64,000 bases of DNA from Thalassobaculum_A sp040219215 (GTDB taxonomy: Bacteria > Pseudomonadota > Alphaproteobacteria > Thalassobaculales > Thalassobaculaceae). Below, one piece after another: positions 51,659 to 60,368 of the stretch. Under the pieces are notes generated by a model. That model was not told where the DNA came from. It ran no database searches and saw only the letters and a program-made list of their open reading frames with translations. The DNA is taken from NCBI RefSeq assembly GCF_040219215.1, contig NZ_JAVJSX010000022.1:186001-250000 (forward strand). Direction: 5' to 3'. The stretch's first letter is position 1; every line of letters starts with the position of its first letter. Both the position numbers and the translations under genes were made by a program.

Positions 51659-52936
51659 ATGGGTAACCGACTCGCAGGCATGCTTTCGGCGACCGTTCTG
51701 GGAACGGCGTTACTGGGCACTTCGGTTTCGGCGCAGCCGGTGACCGAACTGACGATGTGGAGTCACTGGGCGGCTGAAGCGCCGAAGCGATCCTTCGTCG
51801 AGGCCGCCATCGCCGATTTCGAACGCAACAACCCGACCATCAAGATCAAGACCACCTGGTACGAGAAGAACGCGCTCTATGCCGGGTTGAAGACGGCGCT
51901 GCGGGCCGGACAGGCCCCCGACCTGTTCTACGCCGAGCCCGATCAGGTCGAGTACATGGACAACGGCTTCCTGCTCGATCTGTCATCGCTGAACTGGGGC
52001 GCGGTCGAGCCATGGGCGAAGGACGCCTGGACGTACCAGGGCAAGCCCTACGGTCTCCCGCTCGAGGCGTGGACTGTCGAACTCTATTACAACAAGAAGA
52101 CCATGGCCGATCTCGACGTGGCGGTGCCGGCGGGGTTGCAGTTCGCTCCGGCCGATTTCACCGCGGTGGTAAGCAAGGCGAAGGCCAAGGGCATCACGCC
52201 GATGTCGCTTGGCGTCGGGGATCGACCGTATCCGGGGGCGCATCTGTCCCACGAGGCGCTGGTCAAGAAGCTCGGGCTCGCCGACTACGGCAAGCTGCTG
52301 GCGGGCAAGCTGCCATGGTCGGACCCGCGGGTCGTCGAGACCCTCAACTGGGTCAAGAACCTGACCGATTCCGGCCTGCTGCCGACGACCTTCACCACCC
52401 TGAAGCTGGCTGAGGCGCACGTCTACTTCCACACCAACCCCGGCGCCCTGATGTTCCTGAACGGCAGTTGGTACACCTCGCGGGCGTTCAACGAGCCTGA
52501 CAAGGGCGGTCAGCCCGTCGACTTTCCGCTCGGAATCATGAAGTTCCCGGCAGTTCCGGGGGCGGCATGCAACGAGTGCCGGTCCATCGCGGTCGGCGGC
52601 AGCTACGTGGGCAACGCCGACACCAAGCATCCGAAGGAAGTCATCACCTTCCTGAACTCCTTCCTGACTCCGGAAGTGGGCAACCGCTGGCTCGAGCACG
52701 TGAAGGTGCAGACCGGTATCAAGAGCGATCCGAGCAAGATCCAGGATCCGCGGGCCCGGGAGTACTTCGCGATGATCGACGCCGCCAACAAGGACGCCAA
52801 GTACTTCTTCGGTACCCCGATCCAGGTGATGACGGGCAAGCCGAAGGAGGTGTTCACGCAGGTAATCAACAGCGCTTTGCCGGCCGGCAACATCTCGGTT
52901 GCCGACGCCGTCAAGCAGATGACCGCAGCCTACTGA
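51659..52936 (+). CDS. ABC transporter extracellular carbohydrate-binding protein
   Basis: 425 residues; GGGAGGA precedes the ATG. Signal peptide about 1-26 (cleavage at VSAQ). Family 1 solute-binding fold: ELTMWSHWAAEAPKRSFVEA, PDLFYAEPDQVEYMDNGFLL, YGLPLEAWTVELYYNKKTMA, and MFLNGSWYTSRAF. It captures a sugar, sugar acid or similar polyol-type solute for the two permeases encoded downstream. Confidence 0.92.
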   Translation: MGNRLAGMLSATVLGTALLGTSVSAQPVTELTMWSHWAAEAPKRSFVEAAIADFERNNPTIKIKTTWYEKNALYAGLKTALRAGQAPDLFYAEPDQVEYMDNGFLLDLSSLNWGAVEPWAKDAWTYQGKPYGLPLEAWTVELYYNKKTMADLDVAVPAGLQFAPADFTAVVSKAKAKGITPMSLGVGDRPYPGAHLSHEALVKKLGLADYGKLLAGKLPWSDPRVVETLNWVKNLTDSGLLPTTFTTLKLAEAHVYFHTNPGALMFLNGSWYTSRAFNEPDKGGQPVDFPLGIMKFPAVPGAACNECRSIAVGGSYVGNADTKHPKEVITFLNSFLTPEVGNRWLEHVKVQTGIKSDPSKIQDPRAREYFAMIDAANKDAKYFFGTPIQVMTGKPKEVFTQVINSALPAGNISVADAVKQMTAAY

Positions 52937-52950
52937 GCGTCCATCCTCTC

Positions 52951-52985
52951 CCGGGAGCGCCAGCCGATCGGGCGGGCGCTCCCGG
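52951..52985 (+). terminator. Intercistronic hairpin after the binding-protein gene
   Basis: CCGGGAGCGCC and GGCGCTCCCGG form an 11-bp stem with a 13-nt loop. No T-tract. Such stems after binding-protein genes usually protect that part of the transcript and raise its level above that of the permeases. Confidence 0.6.
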
Positions 52986-53018
52986 ACTCATCCCTGCGAT
53001 CCATTGAGGAACAGCGCA

Positions 53019-53936
53019 ATGGCATCCGCTACCGGTTTCAGCGCCCGGGACGACGGCCTGCGCAAGCCGTGGGGGGCGATCATCGTCTTCCTGCTGCCGG
53101 CGCTGACCTTCTACGTCGCGCTGACCGCGTACCCGGCCATCCGGACCTTCTGGAACAGCTTTCACAAGGTCCTGCCGCGGCGCGAAGTCTATATCGGGTT
53201 GGAGAACTACGTCGAACTGGTCCACGACGAGATCTTCTGGCACGCGGTCCGCAATACCTTCGTGTGGGCCGCCACGTCGCCCCTGGTCGAGGTCACGATC
53301 GCGACGCTGCTGGCGCTGGCGCTGTATGCCAAGGTTCCCGGCGCGCGGCTGTTCCGGATCGCGTGGTTCACCCCAGTTCTGATGTCCTACATCGTGGTCG
53401 GGATCCTGTGGATGTGGATCTACAACTACGATTGGGGGCCGATCAACGTGGCGCTGCGCGCCATCGGCCTCGACGCCCTGGCCCGTCCCTGGCTCGGCGA
53501 CCCCAACACCGCGCTGCCCGCCCTGATCTTCGTCACCAGTTGGATGTGGGTTGGATTCAACATGGTGGTCATGCTGGCGGCCCTGCATTCGCTGCCGCGC
53601 GAGGTGATCGAGGCGGCCGAGCTCGACAACTGCGGCTGGACCGAAAAGCTGGTGTTCGTGATCCTGCCGCTGGTCCGCCCGACCCTGCTGAACCTCGTGG
53701 TGCTGTCGTTCATCGGTAAGATGAAGATCTTCGACCTCGTGTGGATCACCACCAAGGGCAACCCGCTGTGGTCGACCGAGACAGTCTCGACCTACGTCTA
53801 CAAGCGGGCCTTTGAATGGAGCACCTTCGACCTGGGCTATCCGTCGACCATCGCCTCGCTGTGGTTCGTGATCGTGCTGGCGACGGTCCTGGTCCTGACC
53901 CGGGCGCTGCGCACCCGCGACAAGCTCGAATACTGA
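53019..53936 (+). CDS. Carbohydrate-type ABC transporter permease (MalF-like)
   Basis: 305 residues from ATG 53019 with TTGAGGA upstream. Six helices; the first is PWGAIIVFLLPALTFYVALT. The EAA loop is EVIEAAELDNCGWTEKLVFV. It forms the channel with the next permease. Confidence 0.93.
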   Translation: MASATGFSARDDGLRKPWGAIIVFLLPALTFYVALTAYPAIRTFWNSFHKVLPRREVYIGLENYVELVHDEIFWHAVRNTFVWAATSPLVEVTIATLLALALYAKVPGARLFRIAWFTPVLMSYIVVGILWMWIYNYDWGPINVALRAIGLDALARPWLGDPNTALPALIFVTSWMWVGFNMVVMLAALHSLPREVIEAAELDNCGWTEKLVFVILPLVRPTLLNLVVLSFIGKMKIFDLVWITTKGNPLWSTETVSTYVYKRAFEWSTFDLGYPSTIASLWFVIVLATVLVLTRALRTRDKLEY

Positions 53937-53944
53937 GGCCGGTC

Positions 53945-54763
53945 ATGGACTCAATGAAACGCTCGCTCGTCCTTCTGATCCTCTGCGGCTACACCATGTT
54001 CGCGGCCGGCCCGTTCCTGTGGGCGGCGATGCTGTCGCTGCGCACCACCACCGAGATCCATCTCGATCACTTCGCGCTGCCGAACCCGATCCATTGGGAA
54101 AAGTATCCCGACGCCTGGTTCAACTCGAACTACGCGACGTACTTCCTGAACTCGGTGGAGGTCGTGGTTGCCGCAGTGGTGATCGTCACGCTGATCGGCG
54201 CGATGGCGGCACACTGTCTGGCCCGCTACCGGTTCCGGTTCAACCGGCTGATCTACTTCGTGCTGTTCTCCACCATCATCTTCCCGCCCCAGGTCACCAT
54301 CATCTCGCTGTTCCAGATCCTGGTGAACTACGGGCTGTACAACTCCAAGCTCGGGCTGGTGCTGGTCTACGTCGCGATCCAGTTGCCGCTGACCATCTAT
54401 ATTCTCGAGAGCTTTTTCGCCCGGATTCCCTCGGACCTCTTCGACGCCGCCCGGATGGACGGCTATTCGGACTGGGAGATCTTCTGGCGGGTCGCCCTGC
54501 CGATCGCGATGCCGGCGGTGACGACCGCGGTGATCCTGAACTTCATCCTGCTGTGGAACGAGTTCCTGTTCGCCGTGGTGCTGATCACCGACGAGGACAG
54601 CCGCACACTGCCGCTCGGCATCCAGCGCTTCCTCGGCGACACCCAGGAGGACATCGGGATGATCGCCACCGGCCTGATGATCGCGATCATCCCCGTCATC
54701 ATCATCTACGGCTTCTTCTCTGAAAGACTGATCCAGGGCATGACCGCCGGCGCGGTCAAGTAG
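53945..54763 (+). CDS. Carbohydrate-type ABC transporter permease (MalG-like)
   Basis: 272 residues, eight bases after the preceding stop. Six helices; the EAA loop DLFDAARMDGYSDWEIFWRV and FILLWNEFLFAVVLI are characteristic of MalG-type partners. Confidence 0.93.
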   Translation: MDSMKRSLVLLILCGYTMFAAGPFLWAAMLSLRTTTEIHLDHFALPNPIHWEKYPDAWFNSNYATYFLNSVEVVVAAVVIVTLIGAMAAHCLARYRFRFNRLIYFVLFSTIIFPPQVTIISLFQILVNYGLYNSKLGLVLVYVAIQLPLTIYILESFFARIPSDLFDAARMDGYSDWEIFWRVALPIAMPAVTTAVILNFILLWNEFLFAVVLITDEDSRTLPLGIQRFLGDTQEDIGMIATGLMIAIIPVIIIYGFFSERLIQGMTAGAVK

Positions 54764-54783
54764 CCCGCAGAACGAGGATTCCA

Positions 54784-55905
54784 ATGGCCGTCGTACGACT
54801 CGATGGACTGACCAAGCGCTACGACCGCAACCACCCGCCGGCGGCCGTTGGCATCGACCTGGAGATTGCCGACGGGGAGTTCATGGTCCTGCTCGGCCCC
54901 TCCGGCTGCGGCAAGACCACGACGCTGCGCATGGTTGCCGGGCTGGAGGCGATCACCGAGGGAACCGTGTCGATCGACGGCCGGGTGGTCAACGACATCC
55001 CCGCGAAGAACCGCGACATCGCCATGGTCTTCCAGTCCTACGCGCTGTACCCCCACATGTCGGTCAGGGACAATCTGGCGTTCGGCCTGCGTCGCCGAAA
55101 GATGCCGAGGGTCGAAATCGACCGGCGGGTTAGCGACGCGGCGGAAATTCTTGGCCTCACGGTGCTGCTGGACCGCAAGCCGCACGCCCTGTCCGGCGGC
55201 CAGCGGCAGCGCGTGGCGGTCGGCCGGGCCATCGTCCGCGACCCCAAGGTGTTCCTGTTTGACGAACCGCTGTCCAACCTGGATGCCGCCCTGCGGGTAT
55301 CGACCCGCGCCGAGATCTCGGCCCTGCACCGCCGTCTGCAGGCAACGATGATCTACGTGACCCACGACCAGGTAGAAGCGATGACCCTGGGTACGCGCAT
55401 CTGCATCATGAACGGTGGCCGCATCGCCCAGGTCGGCCGTCCGATGGAGGTCTACCGCACGCCGGCCGACACCTTCGTCGCCGGCTTCCTCGGCAACCCG
55501 CCGATGAACCTGCTGCCAGGCACGGCGACGGACGCTCCCGGAGGGTGTCGACTGCGGGTCGGCGGGATGCGGTTCGACATTCCGGAGCACCGCACTATCC
55601 CGTCCGCTCCAGGATTGGCGATGACGCTGGGTCTGCGGCCCGAGCGCGTGACCGTCCGGCCGACCGGTTCCTCGACCGAGGTAGCGATCACTGGCGAGGT
55701 CGTTCAGGTCGAAGCGCTGGGCGCGGAGACTCTGGTCTCGCTGCGGTTGCCCGACGTCGAGCCGCTGATGATCGCCCGGTTGCCGGGAGACAGCGAGGTG
55801 GCGATCGGCACCCGCACGGAGTTCTTCGCCGACATGGCCCTGGCGCATGTGTTCGATGCCGATGGGCGATCGATGACCGCGCAACGCGAACGTGAGGAGA
55901 CATAG
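54784..55905 (+). CDS. Carbohydrate-type ABC transporter ATPase (UgpC/MalK-like)
   Basis: 373 residues. Walker A LLGPSGCGKTTTLRMV, Q-loop MVFQSYALYPHMSVRDN, signature ALSGGQRQRVAVGRAI, Walker B VFLFDEPLSNLDAALR, switch ThisLoop YVTHDQVEAMTLG, then a C-terminal TOBE domain from about residue 240. Such ATPases often energise several sugar importers. Confidence 0.95.
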   Translation: MAVVRLDGLTKRYDRNHPPAAVGIDLEIADGEFMVLLGPSGCGKTTTLRMVAGLEAITEGTVSIDGRVVNDIPAKNRDIAMVFQSYALYPHMSVRDNLAFGLRRRKMPRVEIDRRVSDAAEILGLTVLLDRKPHALSGGQRQRVAVGRAIVRDPKVFLFDEPLSNLDAALRVSTRAEISALHRRLQATMIYVTHDQVEAMTLGTRICIMNGGRIAQVGRPMEVYRTPADTFVAGFLGNPPMNLLPGTATDAPGGCRLRVGGMRFDIPEHRTIPSAPGLAMTLGLRPERVTVRPTGSSTEVAITGEVVQVEALGAETLVSLRLPDVEPLMIARLPGDSEVAIGTRTEFFADMALAHVFDADGRSMTAQREREET

Positions 55906-55909
55906 GCCG

Positions 55910-56593
55910 ATGGCCGAGCCCGCGACACTGACCATACGACGGACTTTCCCGCGCCCGAGCGCGGCACAACTCGCACCCTTCCAGTCCGCGCCGACCGGAT
56001 GGGTGGTCGACGCGCTGGGCCGCCGAGGGGCGCTGCCCCACTGGGTCCGGCCGATCTCCAAGGTCACCCGCTTCGTCGGTGTGGCGCTCACCGTCCGGAC
56101 CCGCCCGGTCGACAACCTCGCACCCTATGCCGCCTTGAAGTTCGCCGTACCCGGCGACGTGCTGATCGTGGCGGCCGACGGCTCGGACTCCGCATCGGTG
56201 ATGGGAGACATCCTGTTGGGCATGGCGCGCAACGCCGGGATCGTCGCCGCCGTCACGGACGGGCTGGTGCGCGATGTCGCCGGCATCGATCAGGTCGGGA
56301 TACCGACTTTCGCACGCGGCCTGTCGCCCAACTCGCCGTTCAAGGACGGCCCGGGAGAGATCGGTCTGCCGATCACCCTCGGCGGGGTGTCGGTGAACGC
56401 CGGCGACCTGCTGGTGGGCGACATCGACGGGGTCGTGGTAGTGCCGTTCGCCCGGATCGACGCAGTGGGGCGCGAACTGAATGCGGTGGCCGACAAGGAG
56501 GCGCAGATGGAGCGCACGGTCGCCGACGGCGCATGCCAGCCCGGATGGCTGGACACGGTGCTGGCCGGGGACGGCGTCCGGTTCGTGGACTGA
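55910..56593 (+). CDS. RraA-family protein (4-hydroxy-4-methyl-2-oxoglutarate aldolase-like)
   Basis: 227 residues, four bases after the ATPase stop. RraA fold: GDVLIVAADGSDSASVMGDI, AAVTDGLVRDVAGIDQVGIP (the Arg-Asp pair that binds metal and carboxylate in HMG/CHA aldolases) and LLVGDIDGVVVVPFARIDAV. Proteins with R-D intact cleave 4-hydroxy-2-oxo acids to pyruvate; RNase E regulator RraA lacks this role. Being inside a sugar-type ABC operon favours the aldolase role. Confidence 0.88.
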   Translation: MAEPATLTIRRTFPRPSAAQLAPFQSAPTGWVVDALGRRGALPHWVRPISKVTRFVGVALTVRTRPVDNLAPYAALKFAVPGDVLIVAADGSDSASVMGDILLGMARNAGIVAAVTDGLVRDVAGIDQVGIPTFARGLSPNSPFKDGPGEIGLPITLGGVSVNAGDLLVGDIDGVVVVPFARIDAVGRELNAVADKEAQMERTVADGACQPGWLDTVLAGDGVRFVD

Positions 56594-56603
56594 GGTATCC
56601 CCT

Positions 56604-57584
56604 ATGTCCGAACCGCGCATCAGGGTCTTCTACAACAGCTTCGGATCGGGCGACCTGTACGACCTGATCGCGGAGGCCGGCGGACGGAAGTTCGAGTTGG
56701 TGTTCCTGGACGGCGATGACGATTCCGAGCGCTGTTCGAAGATCGCCGAGTGCGAGGCAGTCATCTGCGCCGCCGCCCCATTACGCAAACGACACATCGA
56801 CGCTGGAACCCGGTTGCGCATCGTCCATCACCAAGGAGTCGGCTGGCAGGACACCACGGACTGGCAGGAGATCCGACGCCGTGGCCTGCCGCTGGCCCTT
56901 ACGCCGGAAGGGACCACGATCGGAGTGGCCGAGCACACCGTGCTGCTGATGCTGGCGGCAGCCAAGCGGCTGCCGTACGCGGACGCCGAGCTCCGGCACG
57001 GCCGATGGCATGTCAACACGTTGCGCGGCGTGTCGCGCGAACTGTATGGCAAGACGATCGGCTATGTCGGAATGGGCCGGATCGCCGAAGCGGTCGCCGA
57101 CCGTCTGAAGCGGTTCGGCTGCGCCGGAATCTATGCCGATCCGGGCGTCGAGTTGCCGGCGGAGCGGGCCTGCGAGTTGGGCCTGCGGCGCGGCGCCCTG
57201 GACGACGTGCTGCGTGCCGCCGACGTGCTGTCGATCCACGTCCCGCTGACCGAACAGACGCGGGGCCTGATCGGCCGGTCGGCCCTGGAGCGCCTGAAGC
57301 CCGGCGCGATTGTCGTCAACACCGCCCGGGGCGGCATCGTCGACGAGGCGGCGCTGGCCGATGGCCTGATCTCCGGGCACATCCTGGCCGCCGGGCTCGA
57401 CGTCTTTGAGGTCGAGCCGCCAGCTGCCGGCAATCCCCTGTTCACGCTGCCGAACGTCGTGCTGACGCCACACATCTCGGCGGGTACCCGCGACGCGATG
57501 CGACAGAAGATGGATGCGTTGTTCACAAACCTCAGCCGGTTCTTCTCGACCGGCACCCTGCACAACCAGGTCAGGTTTCCCTGA
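56604..57584 (+). CDS. D-isomer-specific 2-hydroxyacid dehydrogenase
   Basis: 326 residues. NAD-binding motif GYVGMGRIAEAVADRL; the catalytic trio is visible as Arg in NTARGGIVDEAAL, Glu in FEVEPPAAG and His in LTPHISAGT. Related to phosphoglycerate, hydroxypyruvate and glyoxylate reductases. It is last in the GntR-linked operon, ten bases after the aldolase gene, and could reduce or oxidise the 2-oxo/2-hydroxy acid of that pathway. Confidence 0.93.
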   Translation: MSEPRIRVFYNSFGSGDLYDLIAEAGGRKFELVFLDGDDDSERCSKIAECEAVICAAAPLRKRHIDAGTRLRIVHHQGVGWQDTTDWQEIRRRGLPLALTPEGTTIGVAEHTVLLMLAAAKRLPYADAELRHGRWHVNTLRGVSRELYGKTIGYVGMGRIAEAVADRLKRFGCAGIYADPGVELPAERACELGLRRGALDDVLRAADVLSIHVPLTEQTRGLIGRSALERLKPGAIVVNTARGGIVDEAALADGLISGHILAAGLDVFEVEPPAAGNPLFTLPNVVLTPHISAGTRDAMRQKMDALFTNLSRFFSTGTLHNQVRFP

Positions 57585-57624
57585 ACGCTGCTGATCGAGC
57601 CAGCAAGGCTCGTCGACGCTGGAA

Positions 57625-57661
57625 GTCGGAACCGCCGCGGTTGAGCCGCGGCAGTTCCGAC
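57625..57661. terminator. Bidirectional hairpin between convergent operons
   Basis: GTCGGAACCGCCGCGG and CCGCGGCAGTTCCGAC pair over 15 of 16 positions (one C-A mismatch) with a TTGAG loop. It is between the dehydrogenase stop (57584) and the CoA-transferase stop (57669). Confidence 0.65.
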
Positions 57662-57668
57662 CTGCGCA

Positions 57669-58295
57669 TCAGACCAGGGTTGCCTCTGTTGCGTTGACCA
57701 GTTCCTCGGTCGAGACGCCGGGGGCGGTCTCGACCAGCTTCAGCCCGCCCTCCACAACGTCCAGCACGCCGAGGTTGGTGATGATCCGGTCGACGACGCC
57801 GGCGCCGGTCAACGGCAGGGTGCAGGCCTTCAGCACCTTCGACTCACCCTTCTTGTTGGTGTGGTCCATCACCACGACGACCCGGCCGACGCCAGCCACC
57901 AGGTCCATCGCCCCGCCCATGCCCTTGATCAGCTTGCCGGGGATCATCCAGTTGGCGAGGTCGCCGTTCTCCGCCACTTCCATGGCGCCGAGGATCGCCA
58001 TCGCGATCTTGCCGCCGCGGATCATCCCGAACGAGGTCGCGCTGTCAAAGTAGGCGGTCCGCGCGAGCTCCGTGATGGTCTGCTTGCCGGCATTGATCAG
58101 GTCGGGGTCGACCTCGTTGTCCAGCGGGAAGGGCCCCATGCCGAGCATCCCGTTCTCGGACTGCAAGGTCACGTCGACCCCTTCAGGAATATAGTTGGAG
58201 ACCAGCGTCGGGATGCCGATGCCAAGGTTGACATACATGCCGTCGGCCAGCTCCTGAGCGGCGCGGGCCGCCATCTGATTGCGATCCCATGCCAT
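57669..58295 (-). CDS. scoB: 3-oxoacid CoA-transferase subunit B
   Basis: 208 residues. Catalytic Glu in LQSENGMLGMGPFP; GIGIPTLVSNYIPEGVDV and GAMDLVAGVGRVVVVMDHTN are family marks. With subunit A it moves CoA from succinyl-CoA to acetoacetate or another 3-oxoacid for ketone-body or polyhydroxybutyrate use. It starts two bases after the subunit A stop. Confidence 0.95.
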   Translation of the reverse strand: MAWDRNQMAARAAQELADGMYVNLGIGIPTLVSNYIPEGVDVTLQSENGMLGMGPFPLDNEVDPDLINAGKQTITELARTAYFDSATSFGMIRGGKIAMAILGAMEVAENGDLANWMIPGKLIKGMGGAMDLVAGVGRVVVVMDHTNKKGESKVLKACTLPLTGAGVVDRIITNLGVLDVVEGGLKLVETAPGVSTEELVNATEATLV

Positions 58296-58297
58296 GA

Positions 58298-58996
58298 TCA
58301 GGCCTCCCTCACGGTGCGTTGCTCGATGCGCTTCTCATGCTCGCCCTGGATCAGGCGGTGCACGTAGATGCCCGGAAGATGGATCATGTCCGGGTCGAGC
58401 GAGCCGCGCGGTACGATCTCCTCCACTTCGGCGATGCAGATCTTGCCGCAGCTGGCGGCCGGCGGATTGAAATTCCGCGCCGTCTTGCGGAACACCAGGT
58501 TGCCGGTGTCATCGGCCTTCCAGGCCTTGACGATCGACAGGTCGGCGACCAGCCCGCGCTCCAGGATGTAGGTGGTTCCGTCGAACTCCTTGTGCTCCTT
58601 ACCCTTGGCGATGTCGGTGCCGACACCGGTCTTGGTGTAGAAGCCGGGAATGCCCGCACCGCCGGCCCGCATCCGTTCGGCCAGCGTGCCCTGCGGGTTG
58701 AACTCGACCTCCAGCTCGCCGTCGAGATACTGCCGCATGAACTCAGCGTTCTCCCCGACGTAGGAGCTGATCATCTTCTTCACCTGCTTGGTCTGCAGCA
58801 GGATGCCGATGCCGAAATCATCCACGCCGGCATTGTTCGACGCGAAGGTGAGATTCTTGGTGCCCGCCTCCTTGATGCCCTGCAGCAGCAGTTCCGGGAT
58901 GCCGCACAGGCCGAACCCCCCGGCGGCGATCAACATGCCGTCAAACAGCACCCCATCAAGCGCCGACCGCGCATCGGGGTAGATTTTGTTGGCCAT
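58298..58996 (-). CDS. scoA: 3-oxoacid CoA-transferase subunit A
   Basis: 232 residues with GGGAGG upstream. FDGMLIAAGGFGLCGIPELL is the conserved oxyanion/CoA motif; GAGIPGFYTKTGVGTDIAKG and FNPPAASCGKICIAEVEEIV follow. First gene of the two-gene scoAB operon. Confidence 0.95.
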   Translation of the reverse strand: MANKIYPDARSALDGVLFDGMLIAAGGFGLCGIPELLLQGIKEAGTKNLTFASNNAGVDDFGIGILLQTKQVKKMISSYVGENAEFMRQYLDGELEVEFNPQGTLAERMRAGGAGIPGFYTKTGVGTDIAKGKEHKEFDGTTYILERGLVADLSIVKAWKADDTGNLVFRKTARNFNPPAASCGKICIAEVEEIVPRGSLDPDMIHLPGIYVHRLIQGEHEKRIEQRTVREA

Positions 58997-59400
58997 CAGG
59001 CGGCCTCCCTCGGCTGGAGAATGTTACGCGTTTGGTGGTGCTAGCCACCGTCGCCGGAGATTATCACACGGCTTTGCTATGCGAACGCTTTGCTGCATAT
59101 GCGGTTGGGCGAAGCCGTCGGCTGTCCACCCCGACACGCAGCAGTGCGTGCGCTTGAACCTCAGCTGCCGGCGTGGTGTCAAGAAGCTCGTGCCCAAGGG
59201 CGGTCGCCCCGAAGGTCGCCGGACCGGCGTTGACCGCGAAGCCGATCCGTCCCGGCGCTCTGGCCGAACGACCACGCTCGATGCGCGGATGGGACTCATC
59301 GGACGGCCGGTTGACGTTCGTTGCGTGAGCGGACTTGCTAGGAGTGGTCGTGTCCATGCGAAGATCCGGTGTGGGCTGGCCGGGGCGGGAGAAATCAGTT
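58997..59400. other. Intergenic region without a recognised gene
   Basis: 404 bp between the divergent scoA and PAS_5 genes. Open frames exist on both strands, but none has a good ribosome site or a recognised protein pattern. A GATAAT hexamer on the minus strand near 59060 could belong to the sco promoter. Confidence 0.5.
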
Positions 59401-59847
59401 GTGAATGAAGCGATCTCTCACCCGCTCCTTCACCAACTGTACGAGTACTGGGACAGCAAGCGCGCCGGTCGGACAATGCCGGCGCGGCATGATCTGGACC
59501 CGATCGAGATCCCCGAACTGCTGAGACACTTGATCCTGCTCGACATCACGCACGATCCGCTGCGCTTTCGCGTTCGCCTTTACGGAACCGGCGTCACAGA
59601 ACTCCGCGGTCATGACCTGACCGGGCGGTTCCTGTACGAGGACGGGCTTACGCCGATCGGTCAGCAGACACGCCCGTGGAACGTTCGGACGGTGGAGAGC
59701 CGCGAACCACACTACACGGTTGGTGACTACACCGACATCAGCGACGGCCGAATCGGCACGTTCTATCGACTGGGGCTTCCCCTTTCGAGCAATGACGATA
59801 CCGTGGATATGTTGATGATCGGGCTCATTCGCGAACGAGCCCGTTGA
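59401..59847 (+). CDS. PAS_5-domain protein
   Basis: 148 residues. I choose GTG 59401, which has GGGAG nine bases upstream, over an ATG 45 bases earlier. Almost the whole protein is one PAS-like domain of the alphaproteobacterial PAS_5 type: LYEYWDSKRAGRTMPARHD, FRVRLYGTGVTELRGHDLTG, YRLGLPLSSNDDTVDMLMIG. No output domain. Role unknown; it may sense a ligand and bind a partner. The 3' end (59821-59842) contains a near-perfect inverted repeat within the coding sequence. Confidence 0.85.
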   Translation: MNEAISHPLLHQLYEYWDSKRAGRTMPARHDLDPIEIPELLRHLILLDITHDPLRFRVRLYGTGVTELRGHDLTGRFLYEDGLTPIGQQTRPWNVRTVESREPHYTVGDYTDISDGRIGTFYRLGLPLSSNDDTVDMLMIGLIRERAR

Positions 59848-59861
59848 CCGGAGGGGACGCC

Positions 59862-60245
59862 ATGCCGATCGAACGCCTGATGGTGAAGGGCCAGATGGAG
59901 CCGGTCAGCCATTATTGTCACGTCGTGCGGGCGGGTGACTGGATCTGGCTGTCGGGCATGGTCGGGATGCGGGCCGACGGCTCGATTCCCGAAGGCACGG
60001 TCGAGCAGTTCCAGATCGCCCTCGACACCATCGACGTCTGCCTGCGCGAGGCTGGCGGACGCGCGGACCAGATCGTGAAGGTCCAGGTCTTCATGACCGA
60101 CATCAGCGAGCGGGCAGCCATCAATCCGATCCGCCAGCGCTATTTCGGCGAGCACCGGCCGGCTTCGACGCTGGTCGAGGTATCGGCCCTGGTCGATCCC
60201 CGCATGAAGGTGGAGATTGAGGCGGTAGCGTACATCGGACCCTGA
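59862..60245 (+). CDS. RidA-family protein
   Basis: 127 residues; GAGGGG precedes the ATG. YjgF/RidA fold: SHYCHVVRAGDWIWLSGMVG and QIVKVQVFMTDISERAAINP. The key Arg of true RidA imine deaminases is normally near residue 105 in a PARSTVEV-like motif; here the segment is RPASTLVEVSALVDPRM, with Ala-Ser where Arg is expected. It may be an Rid2-7-type paralogue with a different reaction. Confidence 0.85.
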   Translation: MPIERLMVKGQMEPVSHYCHVVRAGDWIWLSGMVGMRADGSIPEGTVEQFQIALDTIDVCLREAGGRADQIVKVQVFMTDISERAAINPIRQRYFGEHRPASTLVEVSALVDPRMKVEIEAVAYIGP

Positions 60246-60340
60246 GGCGGGCGGAGCGAGTCCCGCAATTGCTTGGGTCTGAAAGTTCATTAATAACTAC
60301 ATATAGATAGACTCTGGCGATCAGGCTTTTTGCTTGAAAA

Positions 60341-60355
60341 GTTCCCTGTTTGTTC
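60341..60355 (+). promoter_or_regulatory. LexA (SOS) box
   Basis: GTTCCCTGTTTGTTC is an exact GTTC-N7-GTTC, the LexA binding motif of Alphaproteobacteria. It lies 13 bp before the ATG of the first gene of the mutasome operon, where bound LexA would block transcription. Confidence 0.85.
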
Positions 60356-60368
60356 TCACGATGGGGAC

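Noticed and set aside
59064..59357. A minus-strand frame of 97 codons in the scoA upstream region.
   Set aside because: It has no convincing ribosome site or family pattern, and plus-strand frames across the same bases are equally open.
59821..59842. Near-perfect inverted repeat (GGGCTCATTCG / CGAACGAGCCC) at the end of the PAS_5 gene, as a terminator.
   Set aside because: It is inside the coding region, has a very small loop and no T-tract; the RidA gene follows closely.
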